In this document: positions 1 through 5,179 of the stretch, piece by piece
Numbering within the stretch: the first letter of the stretch is position 1
Layout: each line of letters begins with the position of its first letter
Assembly (NCBI GenBank): GCA_021815285.1
Contig: JAKAHE010000056.1
Coordinates: forward strand, 1-11,260
DNA: 11,260 bases
Direction: 5' to 3'
Origin: Nitrospirota bacterium
Lineage (GTDB): Bacteria; Nitrospirota; JACRHJ01
Notes under the pieces: generated by a model
Databases searched by the model: none
What the model saw: the letters and a program-made list of their open reading frames with translations, nothing else
Told to the model about the DNA's origin: nothing
Translations under genes and position numbers: made by a program

Positions 1-409
1 GCAGAATCTTCAGGTAATGGCTCGCCGTCGGGTCGCAGTGGAGATACAGGCTCCCCGTCGGTTTCAGCACGCGCCGAAGCTCTACCAGTCGTATCGCCAT
101 CATCGTGAGATAGGCCATAACGTCGTTGACGCCGACGAACGCCCGGAACGCCTTCATCATCTCGATAAGCTGGATGTGCCCGGAGTCAAGAATCTCCTGG
201 TATGCGCGCTCCGCCTCGTCCGTCCAGTGCCACGTGTCATCGAACGCGGTAATCTGCGCCGACGAAGACCCGCCCATCGGCTCCCGGTAGAGTATGTTGT
301 AGTCCCGCTTGGAGTTGAACGGCGGGTCGAGGTATATCAAATCGACGGACTCGTCCTTGATGCTCTCCCGCAGGACGTTTAAGTTATCGCCGTAGAATAG
401 GGTGTTCAT
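1..409 (-). CDS. Site-specific DNA methyltransferase (partial, N-terminal 136 residues)
   Basis: Read on the minus strand from the ATG at 409, the protein begins MNTLFYGDNLNVL and runs off the window at position 1. Residues 6-11 (YGDNLN) and the segment DLIYLDPPFNSKRDYN (residues 29-44) carry the DPPF catalytic motif of S-adenosylmethionine-dependent N6-adenine/N4-cytosine DNA methyltransferases. Later, LKPTGSLYLHCDPTASHYLK matches the strand-and-loop segment that follows in these enzymes. DPPF lies close to the N-terminus. The likely role is methylation of adenine or N4-cytosine at a specific site. The S-adenosylmethionine-binding FxGxG motif and any target-recognition domain would lie outside the window, so specificity cannot be judged, nor whether a restriction enzyme accompanies it. 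The ATG lies 7 nt after a good -10 hexamer with no Shine-Dalgarno sequence, so translation is probably leaderless. Confidence 0.85.
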   Translation of the reverse strand, partial: MNTLFYGDNLNVLRESIKDESVDLIYLDPPFNSKRDYNILYREPMGGSSSAQITAFDDTWHWTDEAERAYQEILDSGHIQLIEMMKAFRAFVGVNDVMAYLTMMAIRLVELRRVLKPTGSLYLHCDPTASHYLKIL

Positions 410-416
410 GCACGCG

Positions 417-445
417 ATAATATCACAGGGATACATGAAGCTCAA
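417..445 (-). promoter_or_regulatory. Promoter of the methyltransferase gene, leaderless type
   Basis: On the minus strand, TTGAGC (440-445) and TATTAT (417-422) are separated by 17 bp, and a TG one base upstream of the -10 makes it an extended -10. Only 7 nt separate the -10 from the ATG at 409, so transcription should start at or next to the start codon. Confidence 0.55.
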
Positions 446-493
446 TAATTTTAAATGCGCCGCATCCCGTCGGATTTCCCTTTGTAGGACCTT

Positions 494-1123
494 CTAAATA
501 AGGCCCGACAACAGGAGCGTCTCCCGCAGATAGGCCGCGCCCGTGAAGGTTATTCCCTTTATCCCGTTTTCCTCTGCGGCCTCGGTATTCTCGGCCAGGT
601 CGTCTATGAATACGCTCTCGCCAGGCCCGGCGCCCGCCATTTCCAGGGCCGCCCTGTATATGGCTGCCTTGGGTTTCTTGGACTTGATTTTATACGAGAG
701 CGCCCAGCCGTCCATCCGCCTTAAGCACCCGAACTTCTCCCGGCAGAACTCCCAGTGAAGCTCGTTGACGTTCGAGAGGAGGTATACCGGCCTTTTTTTG
801 CGGACTTCGCCCATCAATGCGGAGACGTCCCTGTTTTCAGTGAATATGTCGTTCCACAAGCCGGTAAATTCGACGTACGAGGCGTTTAATGGAAAGCGGG
901 AATCTATCTCCCGGTAGAAGTCCTGCGATGAGATAAGTCCTTCGTCGTAGAGGTTGCAAAGGCCGCTTTCCGCATCGAAAAGAAAGGCAAAAAGGGCGTT
1001 CCTGGTATCGACGTCCGCATCGGTTTTGGATAACAGCCTTTCCACGATATTCTCGTGGTTGAACAACAACAGCACCTTGCCCAGGTCGAAAAACACCGCC
1101 TTTATGCCGCCTCTTTTATCCAT
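494..1123 (-). CDS. HAD-superfamily phosphatase (YihX/epoxide-hydrolase-N-terminal type)
   Basis: This 209-residue protein has all four HAD motifs. Motif I is FFDLGKVL at 11-18, with nucleophile Asp13; the second Asp of the usual DxD is Gly15, as in the DLGxV subgroup that includes YihX sugar phosphatases. Motif II is Ser117-Asn118 in LLSNVN. Motif III is Lys150 in KKPKAAIY. Motif IV is Asp174-Asp175 in VFIDDLAENTEAAEENG. The helical cap lies between motifs I and II, roughly residues 20-100. The length is normal for the family. It probably hydrolyses a small phosphorylated metabolite in the cytoplasm, but the substrate cannot be told from sequence. It is transcribed divergently from the CheY-like gene, and its ATG is 6 nt from a -10 hexamer. 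It ends 84 bp before the methyltransferase start, which has its own promoter. Confidence 0.88.
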   Translation of the reverse strand: MDKRGGIKAVFFDLGKVLLLFNHENIVERLLSKTDADVDTRNALFAFLFDAESGLCNLYDEGLISSQDFYREIDSRFPLNASYVEFTGLWNDIFTENRDVSALMGEVRKKRPVYLLSNVNELHWEFCREKFGCLRRMDGWALSYKIKSKKPKAAIYRAALEMAGAGPGESVFIDDLAENTEAAEENGIKGITFTGAAYLRETLLLSGLI

Positions 1124-1129
1124 CCGGCA

Positions 1130-1159
1130 ATTTTATCCTTAAAACCGCACTCAAGTCAA
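1130..1159 (-). promoter_or_regulatory. Promoter of the HAD gene, half of a divergent leaderless pair
   Basis: On the minus strand, TTGACT (1154-1159) and TAAAAT (1130-1135) are separated by 18 bp. The -10 ends 6 nt before the ATG at 1123. There is no Shine-Dalgarno sequence, so a leaderless transcript is expected. Confidence 0.6.
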
Positions 1160-1169
1160 TTATTGACTT
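1153..1169. promoter_or_regulatory. 17-bp palindrome joining two divergent -35 elements
   Basis: AAGTCAATTATTGACTT has perfect 8-bp arms around a single central T. Each arm contains the TTGACT -35 hexamer of one of the two diverging promoters. It may simply be two back-to-back -35 boxes, or it may also be an operator for a dimeric regulator. Confidence 0.5.
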
Positions 1170-1192
1170 TACACCCCCGCCGGTATTAAAAT
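1163..1192 (+). promoter_or_regulatory. Promoter of the CheY-like gene and probably the permease genes, leaderless type
   Basis: TTGACT (1163-1168) and TAAAAT (1187-1192) are separated by 18 bp, the exact mirror of the divergent HAD promoter. The -10 ends 7 nt before the ATG at 1200. No Shine-Dalgarno sequence is present in TCCTTTG. Confidence 0.6.
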
Positions 1193-1199
1193 TCCTTTG

Positions 1200-1571
1200 A
1201 TGAAACGTTTACTTTACGTGGACGACGACCCGGCGATGCTCAAGGAGCTTTCCCGGCACATCCGGGAGAATTTTCCGGGCATAGAGACCATTACCTGCCA
1301 GGACCCAATAAAGGCCCTGTCCCTGATAGACAACTCCCTCGACCTTCTGGTTATAGACCTCGAGATGCCCGCAGTGGACGGCAAGAAGCTCCTTATGTAC
1401 GCCACCTCCCTCGGCCTGGACAAAAAGAAGATAATCATAATTTCCGGACGCGACGCGGACTACCTGCACGAGGCGATACCCATGGGCCTTTGCCTGTGCG
1501 TCCTGAACAAACACGACGCCAGCCAGAAAGCCGTGCTTGACATGGTGCTGACGGCGCTGGAAAAGAAGTGA
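1200..1571 (+). CDS. Single-domain (CheY-like) response regulator
   Basis: This 123-residue protein is a complete receiver domain with nothing attached. Asp8, Asp9 and Asp10 form the acidic metal pocket (YVDDDP), Asp53 in LLVIDLEMP is the phospho-acceptor, Ser82 in IIISGRD takes the switch Thr/Ser position, and Lys104 in VLNKHD is the conserved Lys. With no output domain, it should act by protein-protein contact or as a phosphorelay intermediate; no partner kinase is in the window. The ATG at 1200 is preferred over an in-frame TTG at 1197 because it lies at the expected transcription start of a leaderless promoter. Its TGA overlaps the GTG of the downstream permease by 4 nt, so the two are translationally coupled. 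That is an unusual partner for a dipeptide transporter. Confidence 0.9.
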   Translation: MKRLLYVDDDPAMLKELSRHIRENFPGIETITCQDPIKALSLIDNSLDLLVIDLEMPAVDGKKLLMYATSLGLDKKKIIIISGRDADYLHEAIPMGLCLCVLNKHDASQKAVLDMVLTALEKK

Positions 1572-2500
1572 TTTTTTACATAATCAAACGCATCATCATC
1601 GCCATACCAACCCTGCTTGGGCTTGCCCTGGTTACCTTCCTCCTGCTTCGGGCGATACCCGGAGACCCGGCCATAGGTCTTGTGGGAGAGCGGGCGGACC
1701 CGCGGGCAATCGCGGCCATACGCAGGGAGCTTGGCGAAGACAAGCCCCTGCCGCAGCAGTTCATAGGCTACCTTAAACTCCTCGCCCACGGGAACCTGGG
1801 GAAATCCTATTACACCAGGCGCGACGTCGCAAAGGACATCATGGAGAAGTTCCCGAACACTCTCCGTCTCGCCTTTTCCGCGATGCTCATATCAGTCTTC
1901 TTCGGCACGATACTCGGCATACTCTCAGCCGTGAACCGCGGCGGGGCCTGGGAGAAGGTTTTCTCCGCTATATCGCTTGCCGGAATATCGCTCCCCGTGT
2001 TCTGGGTCGGGCTTATTTTCATGCTGCTGTTCGCGTTCATACTCCCGATTTTCCCGCCGTCCGGGACAGGCGGCGGAGACCCGGCCTATCTCGTCCTGCC
2101 GGCGGCTACACTGGGGCTTAACTCCGCCGCGTTCGTCGCCCGCATAACGCGCATGAGTTTAATCGAGGCGCTCGGCTCGCAGTACATTATGACCGCGCGG
2201 GCGAAGGGCTTGTCGCCGTTTTTCGTCGTTGCGAAGCACGCGCTAAGGAACGCGCTGATTCCGGTGATAACGCTTGTTGCGATTGACTTCGGGAGTCTCT
2301 TAAACGGCTCCGTCCTTACCGAGACCATCTTCGGCTGGAACGGCCTTGGCAGGTATGCGCTTGACGGCATAATGAAGCGCGACTACCCGGTAATCCTCGG
2401 CACGGTGCTCGTGGGAAGCGCCGCGTTCGTGTTCTTCAACATGCTCGCGGACATCGCGTACGCGTATATAGATCCGAGGATAAGATATGGGAGGCGGTAA
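1568..2500 (+). CDS. dppB: DppB-type ABC transporter permease
   Basis: This 310-residue integral membrane protein belongs to the DppB/OppB family, one of the two permease subunits of a peptide/nickel-type ABC importer. The hallmark N-terminus MIFYIIKRIIIAIPTLLG leads into a first transmembrane helix (about 5-29) and RAIPGDPA. About five more hydrophobic segments follow, at roughly 98-122, 132-161, 174-196, 228-250 and 272-300. The cytoplasmic EAA loop that docks on the ATPase is at about 200-225 (EALGSQYIMTARAKGLSP). GWNGLGRYALDGIMKRDYPVI (256-276) and the C-terminal YIDPRIRYG are also typical. The GTG start is fixed by the 4-nt overlap with the response regulator stop and by the family N-terminus. 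The substrate is unknown, and no binding protein or ATPase genes are nearby. The symbol denotes the family rather than proven orthology. Confidence 0.92.
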   Translation: MIFYIIKRIIIAIPTLLGLALVTFLLLRAIPGDPAIGLVGERADPRAIAAIRRELGEDKPLPQQFIGYLKLLAHGNLGKSYYTRRDVAKDIMEKFPNTLRLAFSAMLISVFFGTILGILSAVNRGGAWEKVFSAISLAGISLPVFWVGLIFMLLFAFILPIFPPSGTGGGDPAYLVLPAATLGLNSAAFVARITRMSLIEALGSQYIMTARAKGLSPFFVVAKHALRNALIPVITLVAIDFGSLLNGSVLTETIFGWNGLGRYALDGIMKRDYPVILGTVLVGSAAFVFFNMLADIAYAYIDPRIRYGRR

Positions 2501-2506
2501 CTTGGC

Positions 2507-2540
2507 TGTCATTCTGAGCGAAGCGAAGAATCTGCTTTTT
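2507..2540 (+). repeat. Left 34-bp inverted repeat of the GIY-YIG element
   Basis: It lies 6 bp after the dppB stop and ends 1 bp before the GIY-YIG start codon. The core TGTCATTCTGAGCGAAGCGA recurs at 6701 and, in diverged form, at 6784 and 7171. Confidence 0.9.
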
Positions 2541-2541
2541 T

Positions 2542-2856
2542 ATGAAACAATATTTCATTTATATTATCTCCAGTAAATCGAGAAGAATTTACACGGGTGT
2601 TACAAATAATCTCCAACGCAGAATGTATGAACACAAACAAAAATTGGTTCCCGGTTTTTCTTCCAAATATAGAATAGACAGACTCGTTTATTATGAGGAG
2701 AGCAGCGATATTAAATCTGCCATAACACGGGAAAAACAGATAAAGGGATGGCTGAGAAACAGGAAGGTTGAATTAATAGAATCAGTCAATCCTCTGTGGC
2801 ATGATTTGAGTGAAGATTGGTTTGAAAAAGCAGATTCTTCGCTTCGCTCAGAATGA
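2542..2856 (+). CDS. Small GIY-YIG family nuclease
   Basis: This 104-residue protein is a minimal GIY-YIG domain. The two signature strands are FIYIIS (5-10, the GIY strand) and IYTGVTN (16-22, the YIG strand). They are followed by LQRRMYEHK (24-32) with the conserved Arg and His positions. REKQIKGW (63-70) supplies the probable metal-binding Glu64 and the basic helix, and the tail reads LIESVNPLWHDLSEDW. Size and layout fit the stand-alone UPF0213/YhbQ-like subgroup. The predicted activity is a metal-dependent DNA single-strand cut; the biological target is unknown. Residues 95-104 (ending ADSSLRSE) are encoded by the right inverted repeat, which also supplies the stop codon. No Shine-Dalgarno sequence is seen; the left repeat and a T-run precede the ATG. 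Base composition differs strongly from neighbouring genes, indicating separate origin. Confidence 0.88.
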   Translation: MKQYFIYIISSKSRRIYTGVTNNLQRRMYEHKQKLVPGFSSKYRIDRLVYYEESSDIKSAITREKQIKGWLRNRKVELIESVNPLWHDLSEDWFEKADSSLRSE

Positions 2857-2858
2857 CA
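2825..2858 (-). repeat. Right 34-bp inverted repeat of the GIY-YIG element
   Basis: It is the exact reverse complement of 2507-2540. It begins inside the coding sequence, encodes its last nine to ten residues and contains its TGA at 2854-2856. A further GAATGACAC follows at 2872-2880. Confidence 0.9.
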
Positions 2859-2907
2859 CCTGAATAAATCGGAATGACACTTAGAGAATCATTTTCGCAG
2901 TTGATTT

Positions 2908-3729
2908 ATGATAAATTCTTTAAAGAAAAATAAAACCGCCTCTATATCCGCGCTGATAATCGCCGCGCTGGTTCTTATGGCGGTTTTGGCGAACGTCATC
3001 TCCCCTTACGACCCGCTCAGGATTAATCTCGACGCGCTGAGGCTCGCGCCGTCCTGGGGGCACTGGATGGGGACGGACAACATGGGCCGGGACGTATTTT
3101 CACGCGTGATATACGGGGCGCGGGTATCGCTTTTGGTCGGCTTTTTCTCCGCGCTGATTTCCATGATTATCGGCGTAGTAATCGGGACGGTCGGAGGATA
3201 CACGGGCGGAATCGTTGACTCCGCGATGACCGCGCTCACGGACATGGTGATGGCATTCCCAAGCCTGCTTCTGGCCATCGGCATAACCGTCGTACTTCCG
3301 CCGGGAAAATATACCGTGATGCTGGCGCTGTCCGTCGTGGGCTGGGCGTCGTTCGCAAGGCTCGCGCGCGGGATGGCGCTCTCGATGAAGGAGCAGCAGT
3401 TCGTGGAGGCGGCGAGGGCGTCCGGGGCGGGCCCGGTGAGGATAATGTTCCGGCATATTCTGCCAAACTGCCTTCCGCTGATAATCGTCGCGGGGAGCCT
3501 GAAGGTTGGCTCCTTCATCCTTGCGGAAAGCGCTCTAAGCTTCCTTGGCCTCGGCGTCCAGCCGCCCGCGCCGACCTGGGGGGCGATGGTAAGCCTTTCG
3601 CGCGATTATATCCTCTCGGCGCCGTGGATGGTCATATTCCCAGGCCTGGCAATCGCCGTCACGGTGCTGTCCTTCAACATCCTGGGCGACTCGCTTCGCG
3701 ACTGGCTCGACCCGAAGCTCAAGATATAG
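2908..3729 (+). CDS. dppC: DppC-type ABC transporter permease
   Basis: This 273-residue inner-membrane protein is the expected heterodimer partner of the DppB-type permease. The first transmembrane helix (about 12-32) is followed by the family signature HWMGTDNMGRDVFSRVIYGARVSL (split here as HWMGTDNMGRDV, 52-63, and FSRVIYGARVSL, 64-75). The EAA loop for the ATPase is at 162-187 (EQQFVEAARASGAG, then FRHILPN). SFLGLGVQPPAPTWG (211-225) and the C-terminal GDSLRDWLDPKL are highly typical. The ATG at 2908 gives a normal N-terminus but has no recognisable Shine-Dalgarno sequence. The GIY-YIG element occupies most of the 407 bp separating it from dppB, so its expression may rely on read-through or a promoter in or beyond the element. 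Genes for ATPases do not follow. Confidence 0.92.
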   Translation: MINSLKKNKTASISALIIAALVLMAVLANVISPYDPLRINLDALRLAPSWGHWMGTDNMGRDVFSRVIYGARVSLLVGFFSALISMIIGVVIGTVGGYTGGIVDSAMTALTDMVMAFPSLLLAIGITVVLPPGKYTVMLALSVVGWASFARLARGMALSMKEQQFVEAARASGAGPVRIMFRHILPNCLPLIIVAGSLKVGSFILAESALSFLGLGVQPPAPTWGAMVSLSRDYILSAPWMVIFPGLAIAVTVLSFNILGDSLRDWLDPKLKI

Positions 3730-3777
3730 TGTCGCGGCCTTGCGCACCCCGCTCCCCCGCCCGCTCCAACAAGTTGA

Positions 3778-3805
3778 TTGATTAATATCGATATTTCTAT
3801 ATAAT
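3778..3805 (+). promoter_or_regulatory. Promoter of the glycosyltransferase-hemY unit, leaderless type
   Basis: TTGATT (3778-3783) and a perfect TATAAT (3800-3805) are separated by 16 bp in a conspicuously AT-rich patch that also holds two copies of AATATCGA (3784-3791 and 3803-3810). Only 6 nt separate TATAAT from the ATG at 3812, and there is no Shine-Dalgarno sequence. Confidence 0.6.
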
Positions 3806-3811
3806 ATCGAA

Positions 3812-5167
3812 ATGCGGCCACGGATACTTCTAAGCTGTCTCGATAAAAATATCACCCAGGCGCACAGGGATTACTGCGCAGGCATCCTTGGGCGCGCGGG
3901 CGAGTCGTGCGACATAAAAATACTTATTCCCCGCAATACCGGCAATCTATGGGGAAATGTCCTCAAGGACGCATTTATAGAATTCGACGGCGGTTCTTCC
4001 CGGCGCGCGCTTCCGGAGGCCCTGCGAAGCAGAAAAACGCTTTCTTCTCTGTATTCCGTTTTTCCGTTTCACGTAATGCATACCGCCTCGGATTTCGACC
4101 AGTTCCTTTTTACGTACTGGAGGCTCTTAAGCGGCAGACGTTTTTTTATAGTCCGCTCATGGCCCTGGGCGCAAACCTTGAGCAAAAACCTCTTCAACAG
4201 GCTTTTTTACAATCAGCTTGTCGAATACAATTTCTTCCCGGACAAGAAGCTTCCGGAAAGTATCGGCCCGCTTAAGCTTAAGCAGACCTGCATAGACCAG
4301 GGCGGGGATTACATAGAACACTTTTACAAGTCCCTCGTAATCCCTAATCATGCCGACTGGTCTCATATACGGCTGACCTACGTAACGCATTTTTATTTCA
4401 ACCAGAAATCGCCCGACGCGCTGATAAGGCTGCTCCATCGCTACGAGGGCTACGACCCGGCGCTTCTTGACAGGATACATTTCGTCGTCGTTGACGACGG
4501 CTCGCCGATAACTTTTGAAATTCCGGAATTCGACCTGAACATAAAATGGCTTAGAATAGACAGGGACACGCCCTGGAACCAGCCTGGGGCGAGAAATATA
4601 GGCGCCGCCCATGCGAAGTCCGACAGCATCCTCCTGACGGACATCGACCACGAGTTCCCCGAGGAAACGCTGAAGGCCGCCGCGGAGCTTGAGTCCTGCG
4701 GCAGGAACATCTACAAGTTCCGGCTGAGCAGTATGCCGAAAGGAAAGGTAAAGGGGAGCGCGAACATTTTCCTTATGTCTCGCGCGCGGTTCCTGAAATA
4801 CTGGGGATACGACGAGGAGTTCTCAGGCGCTTACGGCTTCGAGGACAGCAGGTTTTTCAAGAACCTCGTCTCGCACGGCTGCCGGGTGAAATATTTCAAT
4901 CCGAAATACGAATGCCATGCCAGGCGCGACATCGGCAAGGAGGAGTATCACAGCCTTGTGCGGGATTTCAATCATAACTCCCCGAAAGACAAGCGCAAGA
5001 AATTCGAGATGCGCTACTACGGGCATGACGGCGGGCACAGCAGGAATTTCCTCGGTTCCGAATACAGGGCGCTCTACGAGAACAAGCGGCCCGTCACAGC
5101 CGAGCCGCCGATTGACGGGATGTGGTGGAGACTCCGGGTATTTCGCCGGCTGTTCGGGGACGAGTAA
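3812..5167 (+). CDS. GT-A fold glycosyltransferase (GT2-like, with galactosyltransferase-type C-terminal motif)
   Basis: The 451-residue protein has an unrecognised N-terminal region (about 1-180) and then a GT-A catalytic domain. TYVTHFYFNQ (189-198) starts the domain. VVVDDGSP (225-232) is the nucleotide-sugar-binding DDGS motif. QPGARNIGAAHAKSD (257-271) is the usual GT2 helix. TDIDHEFP (276-283) is the DxD metal site (Asp277, Asp279). GYDEEFSGAYGFED (332-345) resembles the GxDExFxGwGxED acceptor/catalytic motif of the galactosyltransferase C-terminal family, with Glu344-Asp345 the likely catalytic pair. There are no transmembrane helices, so it is cytoplasmic or peripherally membrane-bound. 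The probable role is adding a sugar to a surface glycan; donor and acceptor are unknown. The start is supported by the leaderless promoter geometry. hemY follows after 12 bp. Confidence 0.82.
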   Translation: MRPRILLSCLDKNITQAHRDYCAGILGRAGESCDIKILIPRNTGNLWGNVLKDAFIEFDGGSSRRALPEALRSRKTLSSLYSVFPFHVMHTASDFDQFLFTYWRLLSGRRFFIVRSWPWAQTLSKNLFNRLFYNQLVEYNFFPDKKLPESIGPLKLKQTCIDQGGDYIEHFYKSLVIPNHADWSHIRLTYVTHFYFNQKSPDALIRLLHRYEGYDPALLDRIHFVVVDDGSPITFEIPEFDLNIKWLRIDRDTPWNQPGARNIGAAHAKSDSILLTDIDHEFPEETLKAAAELESCGRNIYKFRLSSMPKGKVKGSANIFLMSRARFLKYWGYDEEFSGAYGFEDSRFFKNLVSHGCRVKYFNPKYECHARRDIGKEEYHSLVRDFNHNSPKDKRKKFEMRYYGHDGGHSRNFLGSEYRALYENKRPVTAEPPIDGMWWRLRVFRRLFGDE

Positions 5168-5179
5168 AGGAGAACCTAC

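Larger units (their letters stand above)
2507..2858 (+). mobile_element. 352-bp GIY-YIG element bounded by perfect 34-bp inverted repeats
   Basis: The left repeat (2507-2540) starts TGTCATTCTGAGCGAAGCGA, continues AGAATCTGC and ends in five T. The right repeat (2825-2858) is its exact reverse complement over all 34 bp. Between and partly inside them is one ORF for a GIY-YIG nuclease. The interior is visibly AT-rich against GC-rich neighbours and separates two genes that are normally adjacent. I find no clear target-site duplication: the outer flanks (GTAACTTGGC and CCTGAATAAA) do not match. A short GAATGACAC just outside the right end (2872-2880) repeats the right terminus and may be a remnant of an earlier copy. 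Mobility is inferred from structure. Confidence 0.7.

Noticed and set aside
17..382. 121-residue Arg-rich open frame on the plus strand
   Set aside because: It is antisense to the methyltransferase, whose DPPF motif and reading frame are convincing.
2497..2870. Target-site duplication around the GIY-YIG element
   Set aside because: Sequences immediately outside the inverted repeats do not match each other by eye at 3-10 bp.
3730..3777. Terminator after dppC
   Set aside because: The stretch is GC-rich and C-rich but has no convincing stem with a following T-run.
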